DNA of 64,000 nt from Stictocephala bisonia (taxonomy: Eukaryota; Arthropoda; Insecta; Hemiptera; Membracidae): assembly GCA_035578905.1 (NCBI GenBank), contig JAQJVL010002190.1, positions 51,673 to 115,672 of the forward strand, written 5' to 3'. Under the pieces are notes generated by a model. It had not been told where the DNA came from, did no database searches, and worked only from the letters and a program-made list of their open reading frames with translations. Positions within the stretch are counted from its first letter, which is position 1. Each line of letters begins with the position of its first letter. The position numbers and the translations under genes were made by a program. Below, one piece after another: positions 34,414-46,558 of the stretch.

Positions 34414-35048
34414 GGAAACTGAATGTACCAAATTCCTGGGAATATACCTGGATAAGGGATTGACCTGGAATAATCACATAGATAATGTTTGCTCTAGGGT
34501 TGCAAAAGGTATCTTTGCTTTGCGCAATCTCTCGAACTACTGCTCTTTAGAAATTCTACTAATGGCCTATTATGGCCTCGTGTACCCCCATCTCTCGTAC
34601 GGCATAATATTATGGGGCAGTAGTGCAAACACCCTTTTTGAAAGAATTTTTAAACTCCAGAAAAAAGCGGTGAGAGTCATTTTGAAATTAAAATGCAGAG
34701 AGTCATGCAGAACAGCATTCAGGGAGTTGGAACTGCTGACTCTTCCTTGTCTTTACATCCTTGAGATGGTGGTGTACTGTCGCTACAAATGTAGTTTGAC
34801 TAGCGGCAGTGACGTCCATGGATATGAGACAAGGGCGAGGGCCGCCTACCGCATCAAACAACACAAGACGGTGGCGTTTGAACGCCTTCCCTCGCAGATG
34901 TGAGTCAGATTGGTCAATGCTCTCCCTGAACGAATTAAATCTCAAACTTCCCAAAAATTATTTAAATCTCGGCTGAAAAGTCACCTTGTGTCTAATGCTT
35001 TCTATACGGTTGGTGAGTTCATGGACCACCATCATGGGAATTTATAGA
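34414..35048 (+). pseudogene. LINE ORF2, right part (C-terminal)
   Basis: Continues from 30310 with ETECTKFLGIYLDKGLTW, NHIDNVCSRVAKGIFALR, YYGLVYPHLSYGIILWG and KLQKKAVRVI, then ELELLTLPCLYILEMV. After an in-frame TGA near 34901 it reads VNALPERIKSQTSQKLFK and FYTVGEFMDHHHGNL, and stops at about 35047. These are the thumb and C-terminal blocks of CR1/Jockey-type RT proteins. Confidence 0.88.
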
Positions 35049-35272
35049 ATGCCAGGTCACTCCAGCACTTTGGTGACAAATTAATGCTTTCTCTCAATTA
35101 ATTAAGAATTAAAATCTCTAACACATGTTTAGCCCTGCTAAGATTTTAACCAACTTAATAAGCCTTAAGCTAACTATTAATAAGCTTAATAGCCTTAACT
35201 AGCTTTAACTAATTTGACGCTATTTATTGTACCTTTGTACATTTACAAATAAAGCATTTTGAATTGAATTGA

Positions 35273-36370
35273 ATTGGCTTTGTGACTGAACAACTCAAAT
35301 TTGTGACTGTATAAATATAATTGCAGTCAAGATGGTGCTCTGTAATGTCACTAAAATGTGTCATGTATATTGGTAAATTATGTATATAGCATGACAGTCT
35401 ACTCTTGAACAGTAAGATAGAATTAGTAATGTTGACCGAGTAAGGTTCTCTGGAAATATTTTCAATTTGTTTAAAATAAAATCGTTGTAAGCTTTCCCAT
35501 ACAAATTTATATGCAGTGCAGGACGAGATCTCGTTGCGCGTCAGAAGTTCTGCGCACAATATCATGTCATCAATTTAAGATAGAGCACTCTAAGTTATTG
35601 TTTTAGAACTATTAAGTGTCTGACGTCATAAGTGCTATACAGGTTATGGATATAGCGTATAAGCACGAGGCCCTGGGATCTCGTGTCGCATATAATGAAG
35701 TACTGTAATTAATTATCTCCAGCTGAGAAATTGAGGTTATGTTTTAAATAAGCAGACGACTCAGCAACCACATAGCACAACTCTCCGGCCTTTTCAACTA
35801 CAGCTAATATTGACGTTTAGTCTACAAAGTGATCGACGAGATCTATAGGTCTCGTACCGCATATAACTAATATGTCACTATTCTGGTGCGGCAGGCACGT
35901 AAGCTATAGATCTCGTGCAAGATTTAGGTTACTATTAAATTCACAAAGAAAAATGATTCACCGTGTGAATGTAAGCTTACGACACTCAGACCTCGGGATC
36001 TGGTGACGCAGTGAGTCTTTAACTTTCTCTGACGATTTTACGATATATTTTACTCTCAGGAAAGTCAAGCTCGTTACTACATATAAACTTTCACACATTT
36101 TTAAATATAAGTAGAATATTGGCTACATACAACTGGCACTCACTTAAATGAATTAACAAATTATATCATTCTAATATTCAGAATTCTTTACCACAACTAC
36201 TTAATAAAAATATAATTTAAATTTAATATAAATTGTAAAATTTTTAATGAAGTCACCCCTATGTATGTATAATAGTTCTATTTGTGATTGTAGAAGTTAA
36301 TCTTCTGTAATGACCAGTTTATAAATATGGTACATTGAAGTGTGCTCACCAGTGATCATACCTTACTGAC
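35273..36370. other. Moira intron, nothing recognised
   Basis: AT-rich sequence between the LINE tail and the next moira exon. No coding block, repeat or RNA gene was recognised. Confidence 0.4.
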
Positions 36371-36475
36371 CTGGAAATCAAACCTCCGCCAACCTTGTTC
36401 ACTCTTGAACTTGTATACAGTAGCCAATAGATGGCACAAGGCCCCACCTGGTTTGAAATCCAAAAAACATCGCAT
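36371..36475 (-). CDS. mor: moira/SMARCC internal exon
   Basis: A 105-nt exon with acceptor attttctttcag before 36475 and donor gtcagtaag after 36371, phase 0 at both ends. It encodes 35 residues: [35 protein letters not shown]. This is the conserved SMARCC N-terminal block; human SMARCC1 has KCFMDFKAGGALCHILG and GWRRFDLQ. It joins KPPLTRLP of the exon at 49506-49625 upstream and SPSRMDRN of the exon at 5431-5599 downstream, separated from them by 13.0 kb and 30.8 kb. Confidence 0.95.
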
Positions 36476-38947
36476 CTGAAAGAAAATTTCTTTCTTAAAA
36501 TATATTTCAGTGTTATTTTTTAGGCACTTGGCCTAAAATACACTCCACACAAAAACCAGACAGCTTATGAAATATTTTTTGGGCCACTGACTCCTTCGCT
36601 TCCCTAGAAAACTGAATACAATAGGATATAGCTGTCTCGGACAAAGGGGTCAAAGAGCCTAAAATATTCCACAAAATTTAATTATTTATTTATTTTTTGT
36701 GTAATATATGGGTCTGTTACCAGTTTAACTAATCTGTTTTCACTTCCTTTTATTAGTAAAATAAAAGTACGCAAAAAAATAAAATTCAAAGTATGGCAAT
36801 TCTTATCCCATGTAATCTACTCAGCGGCAGCTAAGAGTGTTCATTACATGCTTTTCAATTCTAAATCTGCACATCAAAGCTTCAAATCAGGTGAACCACC
36901 TTTAAACCAGTTTCTTAGGATAATCCAGACCACTTTAAGGAAACTTTTTTTCAGAGCTATTAGTTTATTGTAACCTATAATCCAACAGTAATGTGTACAA
37001 GAATGTAACAGAATTTTTTTCATGGATCATCCTTGATAATTTCAATGTTCAGTTAACTGACGTAGGCAAACGTAACTACTGGAAATATAAATGGGGATTG
37101 GCACTAGATCAGTCATGTGATTTGTGACGTATCAAATTTTGAATCGTTCCCTACTCCTTTCTATGTTGTATTGAGTGTACATCTCCTTGTGTCTGTTCTC
37201 TGTGTAAGCGTGTTGTGTTAATTGGTTTGGTTCAGCCAGCTCCTTTTCCCATCAACTAGGCCTGGCTTTTCACTTAATCTCATCACTTTTGGGTTAGTCT
37301 GAGAATCAGCAGAACTCTTGTTCGATGGCCGACTAATTCTTTGGTTTACCAGCTCGAGAGTCCAGGTGGTGAAGCCAACTATGCCACATAGTCACCTAGT
37401 GAAGGTGAAGGGGGTTCAAAGACGCAGCGTTGTGAAAGTATACTAGCCTGTTGTCTTTTTGCCACCACAGTGGGAGCTGCCATTCTCCCCTCACTTTATC
37501 AACAACTGCAATACCAACTGACTCTTTTCCTATTTTTGGGCTGCCTCCCGGCCCTTTCCTACATATTTTACTGTCTTTGAAAGAATTATGTACTCTGTCC
37601 AGTAATTGAAAATAGGGGCAATTTACAGTGTTGGGTTTGGAAATTTTATTTTTTCTCATCCTTCTCCTTTCGCCCCCTACTTTATTGTTTTTAAAGAACG
37701 AAGTTCTTGAGAGTTTTATTAACAGCAGGCATACTTGAGATTAATGATTAATGCCCAACTGTACAATTAGGAAAATTAGTTCAATTTTGACGTTAATACT
37801 GTAAATACTTTTATGATTAATTGATCATTGCCTACAGAATTGCAGGTATAAATTGTCCTGTTCAAAAGTAATTGGGGAAAGTCTTTTTAAATGGTGAATC
37901 AAACCAATATTTGCCCAAATGTTTACTTTTAGTTAGGCTTCCTTGGTAAAATTAATCAATTACATGATATTACTCTACAGAATAAACTATCTCCAAGATT
38001 ACAGAGGAATTAGTTTAGTTAGCACAAAGAGAATCAGTGAATCTTGATAGATTGGTGTTAGCTTTGTGAAAGGAGATCATTCTATTATTTTTGCCAATAA
38101 AAAACATGAATTTTGGATCTTGTTCCAAATATGCCTAGTTATCTTTTTATCCCTCCGTTACTCCCGTGGTGAGGAAAAATCTCACTTTTTACATTTTTGA
38201 AAATTATTTATTCATCTCAACGAGTTGGATGATGCCTGTTTAGGTATTAGGTGTCAAGGGCTATTCTAGAACCAAAGTGACAGCCTTCCCGTTTCCTATG
38301 CCCGCTTCATTACAGCTGGGGTGGGGGAAAGGTAAGTGAAAAAGCCTATATATCAATATAGTTTGCCATAATTATTGCTTTAAATATAGCCTATATAAAT
38401 GTAAACATATGATTTTGTTATTCATATGCATTGAAAATCTAAATCCTTGTGGAGTAAATAAGTTTAAGTTAGACTAGAATAAAAATACAAAAGTAGAAAA
38501 TATGTAGGGCCCAATCAGTTTTTTCCATTAAACAAACCTATACAAAATTCATATAAATTCAGTAAAAATTGCATTAAATTTTCTTTAATCATTCAATTAT
38601 CTATAAATATTATTTTGAATAAATTAAAATTACATTGTGAAGTTAAAAATTCAATACAAAAAATAGACTGGTGAGAATAACAAATCTCAATTCAGGAATA
38701 ATGGTGAACAAAATCACACCTGAAAATAAAGGATGGTTATTGTTTCAAGATGAATCAATGTCAGCTAAAAGGTTGAAATCAAAAATGGCTTTATCAATGA
38801 CAAAGTGTACAAATGGCTATGTTAAGACTAGTAAGTCCTCTCTTACACCTAACCAACAATAACAACTACAAAAATCATGTCAAAACATAATAAAACGAGT
38901 AAACTAACTTTACTTAGCACATTTACTAGTCAAATAAAATTAATACA
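36476..38947. other. Moira intron, no gene recognised
   Basis: AT-rich with a somewhat GC-richer patch at 37230-37560. A minus-strand frame at 37396-37659 has no family signature. A plus-strand patch near 36525-36600 (YTPHKNQTAYEIFFG) faintly recalls a retroelement integrase but is too short to annotate. Confidence 0.4.
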
Positions 38948-39055
38948 TTTTTTTTTATTTATTATTTTTAAAATAACAGAAACCTTTAAATAAGTATACA
39001 AAAAATAAACAAAATTGAAACAGAGGAAAATTTGAAATTAATCTAGTAATAACAG

Positions 39056-41952
39056 TCATTCATCAACATTCATACAATGAACATTCATACAACATAAACA
39101 TACTTCCTGGCTCTTGAAACACTCAACCCCACAACAGGCCCTTAACACACACCCAGAACTGAGCCCACTCACCAATGCCTCTGATGTGATCGGGCAGATT
39201 ATTCCAAAGTCAGCTAGCGGACACTGTGAATGATTCATTATATATCGAAATTCTATGAAAGGGAATTGATAACAGTGTTGCTCTGCACCAAGTGTTTCTA
39301 GAACTGATCTCTGAGATGAAAGAAAAGAGTTCAGACAGATAAGCAGGTGAATCGAGATAACATAGAGTAGCAGGTAAAATAGAGTACAGCATAGTGAGTA
39401 TATGGAGCTGTCCGATTTTGTCCAATTTCATGATTGAAATAAAGCGAATACAACAATTTTAGGCACGCTGCAATCTGTCTGCAAGTTAAACCGTCATGTC
39501 ATTGAAAACAACATCGCAATAGTAAAAGTTGGGAATTGTTAGTTTTTACAAGCATCACTTTCATGTTCAAGAGTAAATAAACAGCAAATCTTTTAAGACT
39601 ATGCATGCCAGAAAATACTCTTACAAGTTTCGTTAGAGTAATCTAACCAGGTTAAGTGCTTTGTCATCGTCAGGTCAAGGTTCTTGATCTTGTCACTGTA
39701 TGGAACTTGGAGGTTGCTGAGCGAAGTCTAGGGCAGTTTTCAAAATCGAGATTTCTCAGTAATCTAGGAGAACCTATCATAATGGTTTGTGTTTTGTTTT
39801 CATTTAGTATAAATACATGTTTGAAGGTCCAAGTTCCATAGCGTCAATCATCCTTCATGTTAGTAATGGTCCTTGGTACGTCAGTTATAAAACAGTGACA
39901 GTAAATCTGTAGATTGTCAGCATACAGGTGAAGTCTAGAATGCTTAATACAAATGTGACATCATCGGTATAGACAGAAAACAAAAGAGGATCAAGGACAC
40001 AGCCTTGAGACACACCACGATTAACAGGTTTCTAATGAGATTTCTTATCAGTAGATCTAACACACTACTGACGACCAGACAGATAAGACCTGACCCAGTC
40101 AATGCAGTCAACAGAGAATCCCGTACTGGACAGTTTTAAAAGAAGAAATGGATGATATACACCGTCAAAGGCTATAGAAAAATGTAATTATGTTAAAATT
40201 AAAACGTGTCTTTTGTTCATCACCAAGCGAATATCATTAGTAATTTTTAACCCTTATTAAGGGTAATATTAACCCTTATGCGCATTTCATAATATGCGAA
40301 TATATTGATTTTGCTCTAAACGCCGTAAACACATAATAATTACAAACATAATATTTTCCAAATAACGTTTCTAATTTAATCCTGTAGTGAGTTTGGGTTA
40401 TAAGCGGTGACTCATGAGAGACCATTGTGCGACTTGTGACCTTTTGTTGGCCTGTCAATCATTACCAAACTGGTTTTTGTCTGGCAGTGTACATTTACGC
40501 TGCGCCGCCCAATGCCACAAGCGTACATACTGTTGAACCGAGCGGTTGTCATTGTCCGCCGCTTTATCTCTTTGAAACTGTGTATTTAGTTGTTTTTATC
40601 ATTACTTTACTTTAATAAATGTTAGTAATTTATTAGTTTTAAGTACCAATAATTGTTGATTCTGATTTTGACAATTTTGTGCAAAGTGTACTAAATACAT
40701 CATATTCAAATGCTATCTATATATATTTACTTATTTTGTATTATATGTGTTATGTTCAGGCCCTTAATGTCTTTATCAGTTCATGTACATGTAAATTTAC
40801 TCAATTATACATATTATTTTATTAATAGTAATCATAGTTTGTATTGATTCATATAAGTGATTGCCTGAGGCTTACTTTCAAGTAAAAGTTTGCTTATTTA
40901 CATATTCATATATAGGAAAAAAGGTAAAGTAAGCTAATAAAAGTTTCAAAATGTTATCATATCTTTTATTTTCCTGTACAGCACAAGACAAAAAATGAGC
41001 AATTAAAAAATATAATTTTGATTTTTTACAATAAATTAGTGCTTAATGGAAAATAGGCATTGGATAAATGGCGCTTTAAGGGTTAAAAGGGCACTAGTAG
41101 TACTGTGGTTGGAGTAAAATCCAGACTGGAAGTTTGATAACAGTCTATTAGACTCAAGAAAATATGATATTTGCTGATGTAATACTCTCTCAAGACATTT
41201 AGATAAAGCAGATAAAATACTGATGGGTCTAAAGTCAGAAGGACCTTTGGAGGCAATTTAGGGAGCGGCCGGACAATTGCAAGTTTCCAGACTGATGGAA
41301 ATTTGAATGAAGAAAGTGATTTATTAAAAATTATTGTAATCACAGGAGTTACAACAGGAAGGATGTATTTCAAAAGTTTTAAGGGGATTTTGTCGACTCT
41401 AACCCCATTGCTAGATATTCTCATGATCGCAGCCAGTACTTCAGCTTCAGTCACAGTTTTGGAAAAGAACCGACCCAGTGAAGGATCTACTGAGGCAGCA
41501 TTAATTTGTTATACCAAGTCATGAGCATGAGATAAATCAATAGGAATATCAACTAAGTAATTGTTGATGATGTTCAGATCTATATTGACCGGTCGATCAC
41601 AGCTACTTTTACTAATACCAACTCTTGACCATAAAGATTTAGAAGATTGCAGTAGTGAGAAATTTCTGTAATAAAAACAAATTTTGGCACTACGAAATTC
41701 TTGATTGGCTATTTCTCAATATTTTGTAATTAGCCTAATCGATAGGAGACTTTGTACGTTTAGGTTTTGGAATGTAACGTCTCTTTGTTTCTGGAGATTA
41801 CGGATGAAGTTATCCAAGGTGTCGGCTGCCTGGGAACTCGCTTTAAAACTAATAGAATGTGTCGATCACAAAGAGATGATATCAAGGAGTTAAATTTATT
41901 GACCATAAGATCAATATCAGGAGCATAAAGGTCATCATTCCAATTCAAGGTA
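39056..41952 (-). pseudogene. LINE RT and C-terminal region, interrupted
   Basis: From high to low coordinate: LNWNDDLYAPDIDLMVNKF, QPTPWITSSVI, MTEAEVLAAIMRISSNGV, IPLKLLKYILPVV, FPSVWKLAIVRPLPK, then after a frameshift the FRPISILS-type block and a NFQSGFYSNHSTTSALL block. The TTAA MITE follows. KITNDIRLVMNK, SIAFDGVYH, FSVDCIDWVRSYLSGRQ, NRGVSQGCVL and, near 39960, YTDDV (the RT active site, decayed) come next. Near 39200-39430 is the end of the C-terminal domain (PATLCYLDSPAYLSELFS, SIYNESFTVSAS). Confidence 0.82.
40247..41086. mobile_element. TTAA MITE inserted in the LINE
   Basis: TTAA at 40247-40250 and 41083-41086 flanks ends beginning CCCTTA. The right end reads TTAACCCTTAAAGCGCCATT on the minus strand. 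A better left match, TTAACCCTTATGCGCATTT, starts about 22 bp inside the left TTAA, after the palindromic stretch TTAACCCTTATTAAGGGTAA. Removing the element restores the LINE frame (TSALL joined to KITNDIR). No transposase is encoded in the 0.84 kb. Confidence 0.82.
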
Positions 41953-41960
41953 CAGGCGTC
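41953..41960. repeat. Left 8-bp target duplication CAGGCGTC
   Basis: Exact match with 47691-47698; the two copies bracket the 5.73-kb element. Confidence 0.9.
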
Positions 41961-43011
41961 CCACAAAACAGAATGCTTTCAATCATTCTGCAACGGTCTA
42001 TAAAAAACAAAACCTTTCTGCAAGTACTATATTAGAGTGCCAATAAAGTAAAATATCAATTGTAAAAAATGATTAGTTATGTTGCATATTTCCCAACTAT
42101 AGAATATAGCCTAAAGATGTTTATCTAAATAATAAGATAGAAACACACTGTTATAAATTTAGATATTTAAAAGGATTTTTTGTATACGTTATTTTATACC
42201 TTACATTCTAACTCAATAATATAGTTGAAATAAAGTAATTAATTAGACAATTTAAATTATTTTAATATTTGGATTGCAAACAAACTGAGCGGAAATAAGC
42301 TAAAATCCTTGGTTTTTTAAAATTATGGTCAAATTTAAAGGATTGTAAAAGTTATGATTATTAATTAATTTAAACAAAGAAATTTTCTGATAGTAGTAAT
42401 TAGTAAAATAATAACTGCTAAAAAAGATGTTTCTAAAAATGGAGAGATGCAGGTGCAGTCTCTTACTTGGTAAGTCAAGGTCGTTGTGAGCAAAAAACTG
42501 AAAACAAAATTTCAGACAAACTCAAGGATAGCGATTCTATATAATTGAACTATAGATTTTATTTGGAATTTGTATTTATTCACTCAAGCATTGATCTTGT
42601 TCTTTGATGACGCAACATTAAATCCTTCGTTCACAGTACTATGATTAAATTATTAGATAGTATGAATATAAGGTTATATTTTATTTACTACTACCATCAC
42701 CAAAGAAAAGAGCGTAAAACTTGTTATTAAAATATTTCATTTCCACTTGGCCCAAGAATGAGCTGTCCCTTCTAGTCTCATAAATAATCACCCAGAATCG
42801 TATAAACCTACTGTTCTATAATCCATAATTATATAAACTATATTCTAGAATTTTTAATATAGAAGTAAAATATTAAATTAAAGAATACAAACTATGTTTA
42901 TTTATGTTTTATTCAAGTTTATTTGACCAAGATTATAACAATGACCACTAATTCATTTACTACAGATGGGAATGTCAATTTTAGTATACACTTAGACTGT
43001 TTAGTTCTTAA

Positions 43012-44391
43012 CAGACTTGGGATTAACGATTAAGTTTAATCATTAATTTTTCTGTTAACTTTTCAACTTATTCGTTAGTTTTGGGGATGTTTAACTTTTA
43101 ACTTTAACCAGTTAACAAATTTAACCAGTTAACAAATGTTAACGATTAAACTATCTCAGTTAATTTTACAAACGAGGTACAGTTTGTCCCGTGGAATTCG
43201 GACAATGGCGGAGAAAGCGTCCAAAACTTTGGTCATAGACCAGGGGTTTCCCTCAACCCCAAGTATTCACCGGCAAACAAGGTCATGAGTCACATCCCAC
43301 CCCTTTTCGCCATCTTCCTGCCCTGCTCCATAATTAATAGACATACTCAATGCGTCCCATTGTTGTTGCTGTGTCCATGACATAATCATAGTGTTAGATT
43401 TGACGTAATTACTGGTAGATTTGAAGGTGAATTCATTTTAGTTTTAAAGTTTGCCGAGTGTGTATTAAAGTGTGTGATTAGTTTCCATCGTTTTCTTTGT
43501 ATTAATATGTCTTGTTAGTGGCCGAGTTTGGTCAATTGAGGAGCAGACGAATAATGAAGATTCGAAAAATGTGTCCTTTAGTGTTTGATGTATTTCCTCA
43601 AAACTGAGTTTATTAAAGCATCAATTTTGTCAGCTCCAAATTTACGAACTCACGTCAAGGTTAGTAGATAATTTGTTTATATTTATGATATTTTAATACA
43701 ATACTATATTTTTGTTGTTCTTCCATCTCTATAGCGTAGTTAGTTACGATAATGAGTTATATTTTGATGTAACTAATCAAAAACATCATAATTGAGGTCA
43801 CTTTCATCCAACAATTTGAGCAGTCACTAAGCAAGATGGAGGCATTCTTTTCTCAGTTGAAAGGATCAGATCCTAAGTCTATACAGGCTCAAGACGTAAC
43901 TGCAGTAGCTCAAGCAGAAGTTGTAGACATTTACACAATACCAACAACATTTCCCAGCTATCACCTCTGATGAAGAAGTTGTATGACAAACACAACACTG
44001 CCATTCCCTCCTCAGCTCACTGTGAGCGTTTGTTCAGTGCTGCTGGGCTTGTTTTTAATGACAGAAGAGGCCATATGTATGAGTGCCATCAACTTTGAAA
44101 GTGCACTTATTTTAAAGTTTAATGGGTATCTAAAGTAAGCGTTGCAAAGAAATTATAGTTTGTAATTTGTAGACGGTTTACGTTATATATAATAACAAAA
44201 AATTACAGTTTTTTGTAAATAATTGTATATGTTCTTTAATGCCACGCAAACTAACTTTTAACTTTTAATTTCAGTTACTTTTTTAACTTTAATCAGTTAG
44301 TTTCATTGTACTCTAACTTTTAACTTCAATTAGTTAATTTAATAGAGGATTAACTTTATTAAGTTAAAAACAATTGTTAACTTTCCCAAGT
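43012..44391 (+). mobile_element. hAT-type element relic, internally deleted
   Basis: The left end CAGACTTGGGATTAACGATT and the right end, read in reverse as ACTTGGGAAAGTTAAC, form a hAT-like inverted pair. GTTAAC and TTTTAACTTT motifs are clustered inside both ends. A short C-terminal transposase piece lies at 43836-44110. The expected 8-bp duplication was not confirmed, so the outer limits may be off by a few bases. Confidence 0.65.
43836..44110 (+). pseudogene. hAT transposase C-terminal dimerisation domain (hATC) fragment
   Basis: Two frames read MEAFFSQLKGSDPKS and then LMKKLYDKHNTAIPSSAH and CERLFSAAGLVFNDRRG. The second block is the hATC signature (AIPSSA..ERLFS.AG). The catalytic RNase H core and the BED zinc finger were not found. 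Confidence 0.8.
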
Positions 44392-44855
44392 AATTACCTA
44401 ATTGGTCAGTAGGTCGAATTTCTATAGCCTGCCTGACTAACTAGCAGAAGCTGTCGGTCTGTACTGGATTGAAAAATTACCAGATTTCCATTGGTTGCAG
44501 ATGTATAGGCCTACATCACAGAATGTTCTAGATTACCTTTGTCATAAATAATGTGTTTTAAGGTTGTTAACCCGTCCGGGGTAACATACAATCTAGGAGA
44601 CTGACATGTTATTGTTTTTGTTGTTTCTGGTTGGATACCTGCGTCTGGGAACTGAATTACTCACTGATCGTTCCTCCTGGATAATTGAACCTGCAGCTGC
44701 GTCAGCGTTATTTTGGAGTTAGATTTGTTATTGTTATCTCTCGTTTCGGTCTTGTGCACCAAAGTCAACCAGAGTATTGTTGGTATGACAGACTGAAGTC
44801 ATCTCTCTTGTAACTTTGGTTGCTACTTCCTTCTAGGTGAGTTAAGTTTTATTTA

Positions 44856-45855
44856 ATTAACTATTCATTTCGTAATAACTTTAACCCTTTCCACCCGATT
44901 ATTTTTTTACTTGTTTGCCTCCTCAGATCATAATATTATACTGTATTTTCGGTAGTAAGAAGCGGTTCAGTATTTGTAAGGTTTATGCAATAGTTAAAAT
45001 GTTAAAAAATGAATTAAAACACTTAAATGTATATTTTATGTGATAGAATAGAAAGAAAACTAACAAGTTTTTTCTTTAATATGGTATGTTATTGTTCAAA
45101 TATTATACATCACCATCAATTACAGTTTGACCAGTTGTACAACACTGTCACTTTCTTAGATATTTTCTAATGTTGGAAGAATTATTTCATTATTACTAAC
45201 ACCTTCATCTTCACTTGATTCACCATATGATAAATCACGTTGTAATTACTTCAGCATCCATAAGATTTGGACTACTATGAGCCGATATTTTTACTCATAT
45301 GGTGTCAAGTGTCAACTAACGAATGTCAAGTGTCAACTAACGAAACATCAAACTGAAGGTTAGAATAAACAAGAAAGAATAACAATAACATCACGTGACA
45401 TTCCACTTCTCATGACGACCGATTGTAGTAGTTCATTTAGTTTCCGCATGATAGCAGTATGAATTGGGAACATCGATAATCAAACAAAACTTGCATCATT
45501 GCCGTGTCGAATATAGGAGTGGAACAGCTAAATTACGATTTCGGACAGCGTCCGACATACGAGTGGAAACGGTTAACATCTATTTACTACATACTTCAAC
45601 ACAAATTTTTTTTAGAGTAAATTCATTATTTATAAAATATTTTTAATCAATTTACCTAAAAAAAAAGCTTTATATTTACAAGTTATGGATTACGAAAAGC
45701 ATTAACTATTCATTTTTTAATAACTTTAACATCTATTTACAGTATTACATACTTCAGCACAAATATTTTTAGTGTAAATTCATTATTTATAAAAATGTTT
45801 AAATCAATTTACCTAAAAAAAGCTTTATATTTACAAGTTATGGATTACGAAAAGC
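44856..45855. repeat. Tandem duplication of about 155 bp, one copy holding a MITE
   Basis: Copy 1 runs 44856-44884 and 45577-45700; copy 2 is 45701-45855. Both read ATTAACTATTCATTT, ATAACTTTAACATCTATTTA, AAATTCATTATTTATAAAA and TTATGGATTACGAAAAGC. The MITE at 44881-45576 sits in copy 1 exactly at the TTAA that is unoccupied in copy 2. Confidence 0.9.
44881..45576. mobile_element. TTAA MITE with an empty-site partner copy
   Basis: TTAA at 44881-44884 and 45573-45576 flanks ends CCCTTTCCACCCG on the left and CCGTTTCCACTCG on the complementary right. The 696-bp element has no transposase. The adjacent duplicate lacks it, giving a direct before-and-after comparison. Confidence 0.88.
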
Positions 45856-46023
45856 ATCAGGAACACATTCAAAATCTCCTAGAATCAATCACACCTGAGC
45901 CTGATTTCAATGAAGTTGGCTGTGATGAACAGGATCAATTGGATTCCGAAGATGACATAGACTCTGAAGTGACTCTATTTTCTTAACATTTTTTATAAAG
46001 CAAAATTTTAAATCCTTAGGCAA

Positions 46024-46112
46024 TTCTACTACTTGTGACATCCTAGTTTTGTTGATTCCACTACTTGTAACATTCTAGTTTTGTTGATTCCACTACTTGT
46101 AACATTCTAGTT
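46024..46112 (+). repeat. 32-bp tandem repeat, about 2.8 units
   Basis: Units at 46024-46055, 46056-46087 and 46088-46112 share ACTACTTGTAACATTCTAGT followed by TTTGTTGATTCC. Confidence 0.92.
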
Positions 46113-46489
46113 CTTTAGAACTACTTTAGGATTAGTTGAACACTACATTTATAAGCATATTATTACCTCTCTATAACTTTATAAAATTGTTTACTTTAGT
46201 TTTTACAATACAAAAACAATTGATTTTATTACCACAGTTTAAATATAATTAGCACTATCAATTTATGTATTCTTAGTATTTTTTTGTGTTATTACTGTAT
46301 ATAATTTACCGCTACTACGACAAATTCCAGAAAGACGGATTTTACAGCAATTTTTTAAAATTATATCTTACACATAATATTTGTTGTAAAAAACAGAATA
46401 AATTTGTTTGTTTGTAAATTTATTTTCATTACTGAAATAAATACTCAGTAAATATTCAGTTTTAAACAGTCATAGTCATTTTAAACAGT

Positions 46490-46496
46490 TAAATAG

Positions 46497-46552
<56 letters not shown>

Positions 46553-46558
46553 CTATTT
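46490..46558. repeat. (AT)n tract inside a perfect palindrome
   Basis: AAATAGTC, then about 50 bp of AT repeat, then GACTATTT. The whole block is self-complementary and could extrude as a cruciform. Confidence 0.9.

Larger units (their letters stand above)
28740..35272 (+). mobile_element. LINE (CR1/Jockey group), 5' truncated, split by a 4.1-kb TTAA element
   Basis: The LINE runs from about 28740 to 30314 and resumes at 34414. It ends with a (GAATT)n-like tail (ttgaattgaattgaattg) near 35253-35272 after the usual AAATAAAGC. ORF2 pieces cover the region upstream of the RT, the RT and the C-terminus. Removing 30315-34413 joins VSLK to ETECTKFLGIYLDK in frame, which fixes the insertion point. 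The 5' limit is uncertain because the upstream sequence is AT-rich. Confidence 0.88.
44567..45986 (+). pseudogene. piggyBac relic: left end, 5' exon and transposase N-terminus
   Basis: TTAA at 44567 is followed by CCCGTCCGGGGTAACA, a piggyBac-like end. A probable untranslated exon ends at the donor-like ttctag/gtgagttaag near 44836. The coding start ATG at 45843 follows an acceptor-like tttacaag. It reads MDYEKHQEHIQNLLESI, TPEPDFNEVGCDEQDQ, LDSEDDIDSEV, an acidic N-terminus typical of PGBD/piggyBac proteins, and stops at 45986. The catalytic region and right end are missing. Confidence 0.55.

Noticed and set aside
37396..37659. 87-codon minus-strand frame in a GC-richer patch
   Set aside because: No recognisable domain; the patch is more likely part of an unidentified repeat.
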